From contig SVRS01000001.1 of the NCBI GenBank assembly GCA_015064695.1, positions 155,473 to 219,472 on the forward strand: DNA of 64,000 bases, given 5' to 3'. This document shows, one piece after another, positions 25,638 through 35,237 of the stretch. Both the position numbers and the translations under genes were made by a program. The notes below the pieces were generated by a model that had not been told where the DNA came from, did no database searches, and was given only the letters and a program-made list of their open reading frames with translations. The DNA is from Oscillospiraceae bacterium. Its GTDB lineage: Bacteria > Bacillota > Clostridia > Oscillospirales > CAG-272. Position 1 is the first letter of the stretch. Each line of letters opens with the position of its first letter.

Positions 25638-27890
25638 TCAGGAAACCACGATGGTTTGATTCAGACGAATATCATTGGAGGATGCGCCCACCATGATCTC
25701 GAACTCGCCGGGCTCAACCACCCACTTCCAATCGCGGTTCAGCAGCTTGAAGTCGTCGAAGTCAAGCTCGAAGCGGATCTCACAGGCCTCGCCTGCTTCC
25801 AGGGTGACGCGCTTGAACTTGCGGAGTACCTTTTCGGGGGTGACGATGGAGCTTTCGGGATCGTTTACGTAGAGCTGAGCCACCTCGTCGCCGGCGCGGT
25901 CGCCCACGTTCTTGACGGTGAAGGTTACCTCAAAGCGGTACAGGCCCAGAGACTTGATGGAAAGGTCGCTATACTCAAATTTCGTATAGGACAGACCGAA
26001 GCCGAAGGGGTACATGGGTGCGCGGGGTCCCTCCAGGTAATCGCAGGAGCCGCCGGGCAGACGGGTGTAGTAGCAGGGGATCATGCCCTCGTCGTAGGGG
26101 TAGGACACGGTCAGACGGCCTGCGGGGTTGACGTCACCCGCCAGAGTGTTGACGATGGCCTTGGCACCGAATTCGCCGCCGAAGCCGGCTACCAGAATGG
26201 AGGCGCAGACGGGGGTTTCGGCGGAGAGGTCTACCGCCTTTCCGTTCTCCAGCACCAGCACCACGGGGGTACCCGTCTCGGCTACCTTCAGGATCAGCTC
26301 TCGCTGACGGCCGGCCAGCACCAGGCGGGAGCGGTCACAGCCCTCGCCGCTGGATACGGTGTTGTCACCGCAGACCAGGATGGCGATCTCGGAATTCCTG
26401 GCAATCTCCACGGCCTCGTCGATCATGTCCGCGATGTCGGCATCCAGCATACGGGTCAGGTGGGGCTGACCGTCCACGTAACGAACGGTTTCACCATGGG
26501 TGTGGGTGATGGCGCAACCGTCGCACTGGTGGATCTCGGCGGCAGGATAGCGCTCCTTCAGCTCGTCGTAGACAGACTTGATGGTGTAGCCCATGGGGAC
26601 GGAGGAATAGCCGCCGATCTTTTGGGCGGCGGAGCAGGGACCGATGACGGCGATCTTCTTGTAGCCGTCCTTCAAAGGCAGGATTCCGTTGTTGGTCAGA
26701 AGGACCATGGCCTCCTCGGCGGACTTGAGGGAGACGGCGGCGTGCTTGTCACAACGCAGGATATCCTTGTAGGCGTTTTCGTCGGCGTAGGGATTCTCAA
26801 AGAGACCCAGCTCGAACTTCATCTTGAGGATGCGGAGGACCGAATCGTCGATCCGGGATTCCTGGAGCTTACCGGCCTTAACCAGGTCATAGACGGTCTT
26901 GTTCCAGAAGCGGGCATCGTAATCGCAGGCACCCTGCATATCCAGACCGCCGGAGAGACAGCGGCGGACGCACTCCTCCCGGGTCTTGGCGACCTTGTGG
27001 TAGCCGATCAAACGGCCGACGCCGCCCCAGTCGGCGCGGGACACGCCTCGCATACCCCAGCGCTCCTTCAGCACCTCGGTCATGTAGTAGGGGCTTTCGG
27101 TGACGATCTCGCCGTCGATGCTGTTGTAGGAGGACATGACGTTGTAGGCACCGCCACGCACGATGCCGGCCTCGAATACGGGCAGGTAGACGGTCTCCAC
27201 CTCGCGGCGGCCCACACGGGCGGGAGCGCAGTTGATGCCGCCCTCGGGCGTACCGTACACGCAGTAGTGCTTGGGCTCGGCAATAACCGTGTCACCACGG
27301 GAAATGTCACCCTTCTGCTCACCGGAAATGATGGCTACGGCCATTTCGGAGGACAGGTAGGTGTCCTCACCGAAGGTCTCCTCCATGCGGCCCCAGCGGG
27401 GATCGCGGGCCACGTCCAGGTTGGGCGCCAGGATCTCGTGATGGCCCATGACACGTGTCTCATGGGCAATACCGTCACCGATGGCGTTGACGATCTCGGG
27501 GTCAAAGGACTGGGACAGGGTCAGGGGAACGGGGAAAATGGATGCACCGTGGAAGGCGAGACCGTGCAGGGCCTCGGCGGTGAAGATGGCGGGGATACCC
27601 AAACGGGTCTTTTCCACCAGGTACCGCTGCATACGGTTCTTGATGAAGGGCTCGGAGTAGATATCGTGAATGTAGCCGATACCCTGGGTGCCGACGTATT
27701 CCTGATACCGATCCTCCATGAAGGTGTCGTCGGGCTCAACGGTGCAACAATCGGTCCTATCGCTGTCTACGTGGAAATTGGTGCCTCGGATAATGTTGAT
27801 TTGAGCAATTTTTTCCTCAAGGGTCATGCGGGCGAGCAGGTCCTTCGCGCGCTCCTCGGGAGTCAGGGCGGGATTCTTGTACGCTTCCAT
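25638..27890 (-). CDS. glycoside hydrolase family 3 enzyme, cytoplasmic
   Basis: A 750-residue GH3 protein with no signal peptide. The ATG at 27890 has AAAGGAG upstream; the frame stays open to 28118, but the promoter lies in that stretch. The TIM-barrel domain (about 1-310) has APNLDVARDPRWGRMEETFGED, KHY and the nucleophile Asp in SRADWGG (D287). The alpha/beta sandwich domain (about 380-600) carries the candidate acid/base Glu in SSGEGCDRS, and a fibronectin-III-like domain ends the protein (about 650-740). GH3 members cut beta-glucosides, xylosides or N-acetylglucosaminides; lack of the NagZ KHFPGH/T pattern favours glucosidase or xylosidase, but the substrate is not fixed. Monocistronic. 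Confidence 0.92.
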   Translation of the reverse strand: MEAYKNPALTPEERAKDLLARMTLEEKIAQINIIRGTNFHVDSDRTDCCTVEPDDTFMEDRYQEYVGTQGIGYIHDIYSEPFIKNRMQRYLVEKTRLGIPAIFTAEALHGLAFHGASIFPVPLTLSQSFDPEIVNAIGDGIAHETRVMGHHEILAPNLDVARDPRWGRMEETFGEDTYLSSEMAVAIISGEQKGDISRGDTVIAEPKHYCVYGTPEGGINCAPARVGRREVETVYLPVFEAGIVRGGAYNVMSSYNSIDGEIVTESPYYMTEVLKERWGMRGVSRADWGGVGRLIGYHKVAKTREECVRRCLSGGLDMQGACDYDARFWNKTVYDLVKAGKLQESRIDDSVLRILKMKFELGLFENPYADENAYKDILRCDKHAAVSLKSAEEAMVLLTNNGILPLKDGYKKIAVIGPCSAAQKIGGYSSVPMGYTIKSVYDELKERYPAAEIHQCDGCAITHTHGETVRYVDGQPHLTRMLDADIADMIDEAVEIARNSEIAILVCGDNTVSSGEGCDRSRLVLAGRQRELILKVAETGTPVVLVLENGKAVDLSAETPVCASILVAGFGGEFGAKAIVNTLAGDVNPAGRLTVSYPYDEGMIPCYYTRLPGGSCDYLEGPRAPMYPFGFGLSYTKFEYSDLSIKSLGLYRFEVTFTVKNVGDRAGDEVAQLYVNDPESSIVTPEKVLRKFKRVTLEAGEACEIRFELDFDDFKLLNRDWKWVVEPGEFEIMVGASSNDIRLNQTIVVS

Positions 27891-28029
27891 AGTGAGTTCT
27901 CCTTTTCGATTGTCTTTTAGGAACCTCTGCAATTTCGTCATGCGAAAAATCGTCCTGCCGATTTTCGGATGCTGAGTATGTAGAAGCACCCCGGTGGGAT
28001 GAAAATCAACGGAATTGCTGATTGGAATT

Positions 28030-28058
28030 ATTATACCATAGATTTCTGTGCGTGTCAA
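28030..28058 (-). promoter_or_regulatory. sigma-A promoter of the GH3 gene
   Basis: Minus-strand TTGACA (28053-28058), 17-base spacer, TATAAT (28030-28035); it leaves a leader of about 130 bases. Confidence 0.8.
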
Positions 28059-28146
28059 GTTTTTTTGTGGGAAATCCCGCAGCCGTTTGGACGGTAGTCT
28101 GAACTTTTTTCGTGACAAAATTCACAGAAATTCATGAAAAATCCTC

Positions 28147-28175
28147 TTGCTATTCCGAAAGAATTATGCTATAAT
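28147..28175 (+). promoter_or_regulatory. promoter of the maf-mreB-PBP2 operon
   Basis: TTGCTA (28147-28152), 17-base spacer, TATAAT (28170-28175), giving a leader of about 110 bases before the GTG start of maf. Confidence 0.7.
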
Positions 28176-28292
28176 ATTATGTGGAATTTTTTCGTATTCT
28201 GCGGACGTTCGGTGGCGGAGCTTTTTTCGGCTCGCTCGACGCAGAATCATGAAAGATCTCCCATTATCTGCACATTGGAGGAGCCTTGTCCC

Positions 28293-28877
28293 GTGAATCT
28301 TGTTCTTGCGTCTGCCTCTCCCCGTCGGCGGGAGATCCTGTCGACCCTGGGATTGGAATTTACCGTTTGTACCGCCGATGCGGACGAGACCTGCGAGCTG
28401 TCAGATCCCGGCGCACGGGTGGAGGCCATTTCTCTTCGTAAGTGTCTGGCTGTTCAGGAGCTTCTTGAAGCAAGGGGGGAGCTTATGCCCGATACCGTGA
28501 TCCTGGCATCGGATACGTTGGTGACTCTGGACGGAGTATTTCTCGGTAAGCCTGCCGACGAGGCGGACGCCCGTCGTATGCTTCGGATGTTGCAGGGACG
28601 CAGTCATGCGGTAGCCAGCGGATTGGCGATCTGGAAGGATGGAAGGACGGTCGCGGCCCACGAGCTGACACAGGTGACCTTTGCTCCCATGACCGAGGAG
28701 GAGATCGGGATCTACGTGTCCACGGGCGAATCCTTCGGTAAAGCCGGCGCCTACGCCGTGCAGGGCTATGCATCCCGTTATATTGCGGGGATTCGGGGAG
28801 ACTACTTCAACGTGGTTGGCCTGCCTGTCCGCCGCCTGTATGAGACAATGCGGGACGGCTTCGGTATGACACTGTAA
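28293..28877 (+). CDS. maf: Maf-type nucleotide pyrophosphatase
   Basis: A 194-residue Maf protein that hydrolyses dTTP/UTP-type or modified nucleotides and is linked to septum control in Bacillus. The family start VLASASPRRREIL is at residues 3-15; SDTLVTLDG with KPADEADA (about 72-90), and the Maf ending GRSHAVASG, GKAGAYAVQGYASRYIAGIRGDYFNVVGLP are present. The start is a GTG at 28293, with GGAGGAG nine bases before it; an ATG-opened extension from 28134 overlaps the promoter and is rejected. First gene of the cell-shape operon; 50 bases to the MreB-like gene. Confidence 0.93.
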   Translation: MNLVLASASPRRREILSTLGLEFTVCTADADETCELSDPGARVEAISLRKCLAVQELLEARGELMPDTVILASDTLVTLDGVFLGKPADEADARRMLRMLQGRSHAVASGLAIWKDGRTVAAHELTQVTFAPMTEEEIGIYVSTGESFGKAGAYAVQGYASRYIAGIRGDYFNVVGLPVRRLYETMRDGFGMTL

Positions 28878-28927
28878 TTTTTGCTTCAATATCTTGCGTT
28901 CCCAAGCTGTGGAGAAAGGAGGCCCTC

Positions 28928-29935
28928 ATGGCCCGTTTGGTCGGACTTGACATTGGAACTACATATACGCGCATCTGGACCCAGGACGGCGGCGTTGTTT
29001 TGCGTTGCCCTTCGGCGGCGGCCATTGACGGCCAGACCCGTAAGCTGGTGGCCTTGGGAGCTGAGGCACGCAAGATGCTTGGAAAAACGCCCCAGGATAT
29101 CCTGGCCTCTTGCCCGATCAAGGAGGGAATGGTATCCGAATTTGACGTGGCCGCCCGTATGGTTCGGACCATGTTTCTGAATAAAAAAATCTGCTCCACC
29201 TTCAACCGCCCGGCAGTTCTGCTGGCCACGCCCTACCGTATCGATCAGGTGCAACAGCTGGCCGCAGAAAATACCGTCATTGAGGCGGGAGCGCGGGCCG
29301 TTGCTCAGGTGCCTGCTATTTTTGCCGCAGCGGCGGGGGCCGGATTGCGGGTAGCATCTCCCCGCGGATGCATGATCCTGGATATTGGAGGAGGCTTGTC
29401 CGAGACGGCTGTTATCAGTCTGGGTGGAATCATAGCCGGCCGATCGCTCAAGGTAGCGGGAGAGAAATTCGATGCCGCTATCATGAATTATCTGAGGCAG
29501 AAGCGGAATCTGGTGGTAGGCGCCGCCACCGCCGAGGAGCTTCGGGTTCGGATCGGCGTTTGCGACAGTCACATGGATCGAGGCAGCATGACGGTATACG
29601 GCCGTAACGCCCGCACGGGACTCGCTTCCCGCCAGGAGGTATTCTCATCGGAAATCTGCGAGGCGATCACACCGGCCATCGTGGCCATTGCCCGCACGGC
29701 AATCAGCCTGTTGGAGGAGGTCCCTCCCGAGATTGCGGCGGATATTTATGATTACGGTATGATGCTGACGGGTGGGTGCGCCCTGATGCCGGGTATGGCG
29801 GAGGCGCTCCACCGCGAGACGGGCCTACGGGTTACGCCGGCCGAGCATCCCCGGGATTCGGTCATCCACGGTCTGGGACGGATCCTGAATCACCCCACCC
29901 TGTGGGGGACGCCCCTGGAGTACCGCTTAAAATGA
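28928..29935 (+). CDS. MreB/Mbl-like actin homologue
   Basis: A 335-residue actin-fold ATPase. Phosphate-1 loop DIGTTYTRIW (residues about 8-17), GxEARKMLGKTP (about 46-57), IKEGMVSEFDVAARM (about 64-78), phosphate-2 loop LDIGGGLSETAVISLGG (about 149-165), GEKFDAAIMNYLR, the ATAEELRVRIG segment and an adenosine-site LTGGCALMPGM (about 280-290) are all present. MreB polymers under the membrane guide lateral wall synthesis. The start has AAAGGAGG seven bases upstream. Divergent in places (GLSETAV where GTTDIAV is usual, GGCALM where GGGALL is usual). mreC and mreD do not follow; a CPBP protease gene does. Confidence 0.88.
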   Translation: MARLVGLDIGTTYTRIWTQDGGVVLRCPSAAAIDGQTRKLVALGAEARKMLGKTPQDILASCPIKEGMVSEFDVAARMVRTMFLNKKICSTFNRPAVLLATPYRIDQVQQLAAENTVIEAGARAVAQVPAIFAAAAGAGLRVASPRGCMILDIGGGLSETAVISLGGIIAGRSLKVAGEKFDAAIMNYLRQKRNLVVGAATAEELRVRIGVCDSHMDRGSMTVYGRNARTGLASRQEVFSSEICEAITPAIVAIARTAISLLEEVPPEIAADIYDYGMMLTGGCALMPGMAEALHRETGLRVTPAEHPRDSVIHGLGRILNHPTLWGTPLEYRLK

Positions 29936-30061
29936 TTCTTTTTGCGCTTCGCTTCCGCCGATCGTGGAGGTGAAGGCATCCCGTTCTATCGGGGGGTGAC
30001 CGCGCAAGGCTCGGTACCTCCTGATTTTCAAATTTCACCGTCTCGCATGAAAGGAGCTTCC

Positions 30062-31108
30062 ATGAATTCCGATTTCTACGTGCCCTCCGAGGTATCGCGT
30101 CAGGATGCGGCTCTGCCGCCGAATGAGGATAATACGGCGGAGATCCGTCGGCATTTTTCCAAGCTGGGCTTGGCATATCTCGTCATGACTGCGGCCTTTA
30201 TGGCGGCGGCCTACGGCTTGCAGTACGCCGTGTGGCTGCTTCACCCGTCTTTACTGGCGGAGTGGTGGTTCAGCTGGGCCGTATCCCTGCTTCCTCTGTA
30301 CGGAGTAGGCCTTCCGCTTCTTTTGTTGCTTTTGAGAAGGGTCCCCGCCTCTCCCCATAATACGGACTATACGCTTCGCGGGGTGACGGATGAAAAGCCG
30401 CGCTTTCACGTGGGCCATTGGCTGATCCTGTTGGCTATAGCCTTTGCCTGTACCACGGCAGGGAGCGTAGTCGGCAACATCATTATGGCGGTGCTGTCTG
30501 CGGTGATGGACTACGATTACGCCTTTTCCCTGAACAGCATGGTGCAAAGCACCCCCGTTTGGTTTACCTGCGTTTGTACCTGCATCTGTGCGCCCTTGGG
30601 TGAGGAGCTGCTTTTCCGTAAGCTGCTCATTGACCGCACCCGCCGTTACGGAGACCTGACCGCGATCCTGCTTTCGGGCTTGCTTTTCGGTTTGTTCCAC
30701 GGCAATTTGTTTCAGTTCTTCTACGCCGCCATGGTTGGTATGATCCTGGCGTACGTCTATACCCGATCGGGGAAGTATTGGTGGTGTGTGGCGATGCATG
30801 CCGCTATTAATCTGATGGGCAGTATCGTGATTCCGTCGCTGGCCGCCTATCTTCCCACCGCCCCCGGGAGCGCGATGGATCTCCGTGCGCTGCTGGTGAG
30901 CCTGGTCATTCTGCTTTGGCAGTACGGCATGCTGGCCTGCGGAATCGCACTCCTTTGCGTGTTCCTCGGCCGCCGCAAGCTTTCCGTGGGACGGGAGAGC
31001 CCGGAGGAGAAACGCCGCTTTTCCGTGATCCTACTGAATCCCGGCATGATCGCCTATGGGATCGTCTTGATCCTTCTGCTGCTGGTCAGTCTTATCCCCG
31101 TCCGATAA
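30062..31108 (+). CDS. CPBP-family intramembrane metalloprotease (Abi/CAAX-like)
   Basis: A 348-residue membrane protein with about eight helices. The CPBP motifs are intact: EExxxR in PLGEELLFRKLL (E181, E182), FxxxH in FGLFHGN and HxxxN in AMHAAINLMGS. Such proteins are glutamic-type intramembrane proteases, often for peptide maturation or immunity. The start at 30062 has AAAGGAG five bases upstream; the longer frame from 29942 is rejected. It takes the place between mreB and the PBP2 gene where mreC/mreD normally stand, so a link with the elongation machinery is possible but not shown. Confidence 0.88.
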   Translation: MNSDFYVPSEVSRQDAALPPNEDNTAEIRRHFSKLGLAYLVMTAAFMAAAYGLQYAVWLLHPSLLAEWWFSWAVSLLPLYGVGLPLLLLLLRRVPASPHNTDYTLRGVTDEKPRFHVGHWLILLAIAFACTTAGSVVGNIIMAVLSAVMDYDYAFSLNSMVQSTPVWFTCVCTCICAPLGEELLFRKLLIDRTRRYGDLTAILLSGLLFGLFHGNLFQFFYAAMVGMILAYVYTRSGKYWWCVAMHAAINLMGSIVIPSLAAYLPTAPGSAMDLRALLVSLVILLWQYGMLACGIALLCVFLGRRKLSVGRESPEEKRRFSVILLNPGMIAYGIVLILLLLVSLIPVR

Positions 31109-31158
31109 AATTGCGAATTTGATTTTTACGACGATTTTTTTCCGAAAGGAGGCACCCC

Positions 31159-33303
31159 ATGAATCCCCCCGTCCGTAGTCGCCGCACGTCCCGTATGTGG
31201 GGATTGGGCGTTGTCTTTTTACTGGTTTGCCTGTTTTACATCATTCGGTTGGCTGCGCTGGAATTGAATCCTGCCAACATCAAGGGACATAAGCAGGATG
31301 GCACCACCGAGCGCACCGTGGTGGTGCAGGCGGTCAGAGGGCAGATCTACGACCGAAACGGCGTTCCCCTGGTGATCAATCAGTACACCTACCATCTGAC
31401 CATCGACTACTCGGTGCTTCCTGCCGAGACCAATGCCCGCAACGATGTTGTACTGCAGGCTCTCCGTATGCTGGAGGCTTGCGGAGACGTGGGAAAATTC
31501 TGTACGTATTCCTTTCCCTTTGATGGGTACTATCCCAATCTGACCTATAAATCCACGGCCCTGGACCCGGCATCGGATACCTACGATACGGTCACGTCGG
31601 TGGTACAGGCCAACGGACTGCGTCGTGAGGCGATTCTGCGCATCAAGGACGAAAAGCACATGAACACCGCCGAGGCTACCGAGTATTATGAATCCACCCC
31701 TCTCACCTGTATCACCGCGGAGCGGCTCACCCGGTATTTTGTGAAGGAATACGATTTGGACGCCGTTGACGAGAACGGAAAGCGGCGCTACTCCAACGGC
31801 GATATCGACCGCTTGATCCGCATTCTGTGGGGCATGGAGGCCAGCGGCTTTTCCCGGGCTAACGATTACGTGATGGCAAGGGACGTGACCATGGAGACCA
31901 TCACCCGTGAAAAGGAAATGGGAATTCCCGGAATCGGATTCACTACGGACGTGGCGCGGGTGTACTGCTATCCCGGGATTGCCTCCCATATCCTGGGGCA
32001 AACGGGTCCGATTTACGCCGAGGAGTGGCCGATGTATAAGGAGCTTGGCTACTCCATGAATGCCATCGTTGGGAAATCAGGATGTGAGGCCGCCTTTGAG
32101 GAATACCTCCACGGCCGAGACGGAATCAAGGTGATCGTGGAGGACGAGGATGGCAATATCGTCCGCGAGTACATGAAGAGTGAGGCCGTTGCGGGGAAGG
32201 ACGTGTACCTGACCATCGATATTGAGCTTCAGATGGCCGCCGAGGCCGCGTTGGCCGAAAACATTGCCTATATCCGCCAAACCTACAATCGGAACGAGTG
32301 TGAAAAGGGCGCCATCGTGGCGATGGATCCTAACGGCGGCGGCATTTTAGCCATCGCCTCCTACCCGACCTACGATCTGGCTACCTATAATCGTGACTAT
32401 AATTCTTTGGCCGCAGACGAGCGGCAGCCTCTTTTGAATCGCGCGTTGGGCGGCTTGTATGCTCCCGGCTCCACCTTTAAGCCGGGCATGGTTGCCGCCG
32501 CGCTCACCGAGGGGGTCATCACCGCCTCCACCAAGCTGGAGTGCGCGGGAACCTATACCTACTACCAAAGCTACCAGCCCGATTGCTGGATCCATAACAG
32601 CGGCGGCTCGGTCAGACAGCACGGCTGGATCAACGCCGCTACGGCCCTGCAGGTGTCCTGCAACTGCTACTTTTACGAGGTGGGACGGTTGATGGGAATC
32701 GAAAGAATGAACCGCTACTGCAGTCTGTTTGGGTTGGGTGAGCCCACGGGCATAGAGCTGGGCGAGCAGATCGGCTCCTTGGCAGGGCCGGCCCATCGCC
32801 AGGATCTTCACGGCCTGGAATGGCAGCCCACGGATACCATTGCCGCGGCCATCGGTCAGTCGGATAATGCCTTCACGCCTCTGCAGCTGGGAGTGTATAT
32901 CTCTACGGTGGTCAACGGCGGAAATCGCTACGCGGCCCATCTGCTCCACAAGGTGCGGGATTTCTCTACCCGTGAGGACGTGCTGGTGACCAGGCCGATT
33001 CTGCTGAATTCCGTGGACTTGCCCGAGGCGCACCGTCTGAGTGTGATCGAGGGCATGGAAAAAATGATCACGGGCTCCTCCTCGGTGAGCCACTACATGC
33101 GAAACGTTCCCGTTACTGTGGCGGGAAAAACGGGTACGGCTCAAACGGGTTCAAAGTCTACCGAGAACGGTCTCTTTGTCTGCTGCGCGCCCTCCCGCAA
33201 TCCCGAGATCGTGGTGGTTTCGGTGATCGAGCGAGCCGGCGGCGGCTCCTACTCCGCCATGTCGGCGGGAGCAGTGCTGGAGGCATATTATGCGGGGAAG
33301 TGA
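31159..33303 (+). CDS. class B penicillin-binding protein 2 (elongasome transpeptidase)
   Basis: A 714-residue PBP with one N-terminal membrane helix (about 13-33), the PBP dimer domain (RGQIYDRNGVPLVIN, about 63-78, onwards) and a transpeptidase domain. The SxxK motif is in APGSTFKPG (S438, K441), SxN in VSCNCYF, and KTGT in VAGKTGTAQT. It cross-links peptidoglycan and normally partners RodA (encoded at 12133 in this window). An unusually long insertion lies between the dimer domain and catalytic domain. Position after mreB supports the MrdA/PbpA role over FtsI or SpoVD. AAAGGAGG before the start. Confidence 0.94.
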   Translation: MNPPVRSRRTSRMWGLGVVFLLVCLFYIIRLAALELNPANIKGHKQDGTTERTVVVQAVRGQIYDRNGVPLVINQYTYHLTIDYSVLPAETNARNDVVLQALRMLEACGDVGKFCTYSFPFDGYYPNLTYKSTALDPASDTYDTVTSVVQANGLRREAILRIKDEKHMNTAEATEYYESTPLTCITAERLTRYFVKEYDLDAVDENGKRRYSNGDIDRLIRILWGMEASGFSRANDYVMARDVTMETITREKEMGIPGIGFTTDVARVYCYPGIASHILGQTGPIYAEEWPMYKELGYSMNAIVGKSGCEAAFEEYLHGRDGIKVIVEDEDGNIVREYMKSEAVAGKDVYLTIDIELQMAAEAALAENIAYIRQTYNRNECEKGAIVAMDPNGGGILAIASYPTYDLATYNRDYNSLAADERQPLLNRALGGLYAPGSTFKPGMVAAALTEGVITASTKLECAGTYTYYQSYQPDCWIHNSGGSVRQHGWINAATALQVSCNCYFYEVGRLMGIERMNRYCSLFGLGEPTGIELGEQIGSLAGPAHRQDLHGLEWQPTDTIAAAIGQSDNAFTPLQLGVYISTVVNGGNRYAAHLLHKVRDFSTREDVLVTRPILLNSVDLPEAHRLSVIEGMEKMITGSSSVSHYMRNVPVTVAGKTGTAQTGSKSTENGLFVCCAPSRNPEIVVVSVIERAGGGSYSAMSAGAVLEAYYAGK

Positions 33304-33364
33304 GGAGCGGGGAAGGATCTTCCCGTATGGCGCTTCATCCTCCCTCCCAAGAAAGGAGCTTTCC

Positions 33365-33712
33365 ATGGAACAAAAACGCTTTTCAAAGCTGGACGACGGA
33401 TTCACCTGCGTCCATTGCGGGCGCGAGGTCAAGCCCTTGGGCTATTCCTCCCGCAATCACTGTCCCTTCTGCCTTTGGTCGCGGCACGTGGACATCAATC
33501 CCGGCGACCGTGCCAATCCCTGCGGCGGTGATCTGGAACCGATTTCGGCGGAGCCGGACCCCAAAAAGGGGTACGTGATCATTTCCAAGTGTCAGAAATG
33601 TGGGGAGATCCGCCGTTGCCGCGCCGCCCATGAGGCGAAGGTACAACCCGACGATCTCATGCTCATAATCCGGCTGACCGCCCGAGGAAGGGCAGAGCGC
33701 CCGAAGCGCTGA
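33365..33712 (+). CDS. RNHCP-domain zinc-ribbon protein
   Basis: A 115-residue protein matching the RNHCP domain: CxxC in FTCVHCGREV (about 15-18), the signature SRNHCPFCLWSRHVD (about 30-44), NPCGGDLEPI, and a second CxxC in SKCQKCGEIRRCRAAHEA. Four Cys pairs suggest two zinc sites. Function is unknown for the family; a nucleic-acid-binding role is often supposed. AAAGGAG six bases before the ATG. Sits between the PBP2 gene and ruvX. Confidence 0.85.
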   Translation: MEQKRFSKLDDGFTCVHCGREVKPLGYSSRNHCPFCLWSRHVDINPGDRANPCGGDLEPISAEPDPKKGYVIISKCQKCGEIRRCRAAHEAKVQPDDLMLIIRLTARGRAERPKR

Positions 33713-33781
33713 GCCTATCCGGCTTGGGCACAGGTGAAATCCTTCGGGTTCAAATTACCAAATATTATAAGGAATACGATC

Positions 33782-34279
33782 ATGAAACGATTACTGGATA
33801 TTCGAGGCAAGCTTTTGGGCGTGGATTTTGGAGATAAGCGCACGGGACTGGCCATTTCCAACGATATGAGAACCCTGGCGTCGGGCATCACCCAGATCTC
33901 GGTGGGAGGGATGCAGAAAACCGCCGCCGCCGTGGCCGAGATGGCTCGTGATCGAGGGGTGGTGGGTGTCATTGTGGGACTTCCCGTCAATATGGACGGC
34001 TCTCACGGCCCCCGCGCTCAGCACGCTGAGAAGTTCGCAGGGCTTTTGGAGGGAGCTTTGGAGGCTCTGGGGGCATCGATTCCCGTTGTGATGCAGGATG
34101 AACGCATGACCACCATGGCGGCCTCCCGTTACCTCAACGAGACCGATACCCGCGGCTCCAAGCGAAAGGGAGTCATTGATACGCTTTCGGCGGAAATCAT
34201 CCTGCAGAATGCGCTGGACAAGCTCCGCTTCATGAGGGAGCGTGAGGAAAAAAACGATTCCGGTGAGAAAGCGGAGTGA
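33782..34279 (+). CDS. ruvX: RuvX/YqgF Holliday-junction resolvase-like nuclease
   Basis: A 165-residue RNase H-fold protein. The catalytic Asp is in LGVDFGDKRTGLAIS (about residues 10-24); VGVIVGLPVNMDGSHG (about 60-75), VVMQDERMTT (about 103-112) and IDTLSAEIILQNALD (about 135-149) complete the family pattern. YqgF proteins process pre-16S rRNA 5' ends and resolve Holliday junctions. The start at 33782 has AAGGAA nine bases upstream. Co-directional with the shape operon. Confidence 0.93.
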   Translation: MKRLLDIRGKLLGVDFGDKRTGLAISNDMRTLASGITQISVGGMQKTAAAVAEMARDRGVVGVIVGLPVNMDGSHGPRAQHAEKFAGLLEGALEALGASIPVVMQDERMTTMAASRYLNETDTRGSKRKGVIDTLSAEIILQNALDKLRFMREREEKNDSGEKAE

Positions 34280-34348
34280 CGGACCTGGAGTCGGAAGCTT
34301 GTCCCAAGAAAGATTGTGCCGCTATCGTGCGGCGGAATGGAGATTGTT

Positions 34349-35092
34349 ATGAGTGAACGTACGAGAGAATCCCTGCCCATCCGCATCATCAAGATGACGG
34401 TAAAGATCATCGGCCTTGTTCTGGTATTCGGAACCACCCTGTTCTTCCTGTGGCGCGCGTTTATTTCCACCATCGTGCCCAAGGAGGTGGACGGCCTGGC
34501 GCCCAATGCCAACCTGTACGCCGCCTGGAAGGCTGCGGAGAAGGAGGGGGAGGAGCTGACCTATTTCATGCAGGATCAGAACAAGACGACCACTGCTGAG
34601 CATAATTACAGTTATTTCACCGCCCATGAGGTGGCCTTCCTGGAGGATGCCAACCAGATCCAGGTGCTGTTCCGCTACAACAACGCCACCATTCGCAGCT
34701 TGGTGAAGGATTACGAGCTTCCGGAGATCCCTGATCGGACGACGGATCTTTACGACGTGACTCTGTACGTGGCCTACGATCTGACCCCCGACGACGTGAC
34801 CGACAACGACGGAAATGACCCCGATAGCGTTCGGTTCGTCCGCTACTACCCCACGGCGACCCAGTCAGCGACCTCTCTCATGTACAATTACCGCCGACTA
34901 ACCTTTGACGGGATTGATATGAACGTGACCGACAATCCCGTTCTGGCGGTATACGTTGACGTATACTACGTGGAGGACATCGACTACGAAAAGGACTCCT
35001 ACGGAACGCTCTGTATTTATGATTACGCCACCAAGAAGGAGTACTGCACGTTGACCAAGGACGAGGCGGAAGCTCTTCGGAATTTTCAATGA
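34349..35092 (+). CDS. membrane-anchored protein of unknown function
   Basis: A 247-residue protein with one N-terminal helix (about 15-37) and an outside domain rich in Tyr, Asp and beta strands (IQVLFRYNNATIRSLVKDYEL, LYDVTLYVAYDLTPDDV, VYVDVYYVEDIDYEKDSYGTLCIYDY shortened). No named family recognised. It occupies the end of the mreB-PBP2-ruvX run and is followed by a terminator, so it is probably the last gene of that operon. The ATG at 34349 is chosen for its GGAG six bases upstream; 34337 is an alternative. Confidence 0.65.
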   Translation: MSERTRESLPIRIIKMTVKIIGLVLVFGTTLFFLWRAFISTIVPKEVDGLAPNANLYAAWKAAEKEGEELTYFMQDQNKTTTAEHNYSYFTAHEVAFLEDANQIQVLFRYNNATIRSLVKDYELPEIPDRTTDLYDVTLYVAYDLTPDDVTDNDGNDPDSVRFVRYYPTATQSATSLMYNYRRLTFDGIDMNVTDNPVLAVYVDVYYVEDIDYEKDSYGTLCIYDYATKKEYCTLTKDEAEALRNFQ

Positions 35093-35135
35093 GGGGCGCA
35101 GGGATACGGGAGAATATATCCCATAGAACAGACCC

Positions 35136-35182
35136 GGGCGGTCGGAGAAGAGGCGAATCAGCCTCTCTTCGACCGCCCTTTG
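35136..35182 (+). terminator. terminator of the mreB-PBP2-ruvX operon
   Basis: A 19-base stem (GGGCGGTCGGAGAAGAGGC with its near-perfect complement), 6-base loop, short T tail. Confidence 0.8.
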
Positions 35183-35237
35183 TGAAAGATACCCGAAAAA
35201 AACTGTCGCGGCGAGGGGAATATTTCCGCCTTCGCCC

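Larger units (their letters stand above)
27891..28292. other. 402-base divergent promoter region between GH3 and maf
   Basis: Holds the GH3 promoter, the maf promoter, a short stretch (27919-27938, AGGAACCTCTGCAATTTCG) resembling the left end of the MITE-like family, and an inverted repeat (about 28197-28248, arms TTCTGCG/CGCAGAA) inside the maf leader. No gene seen. Confidence 0.5.
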
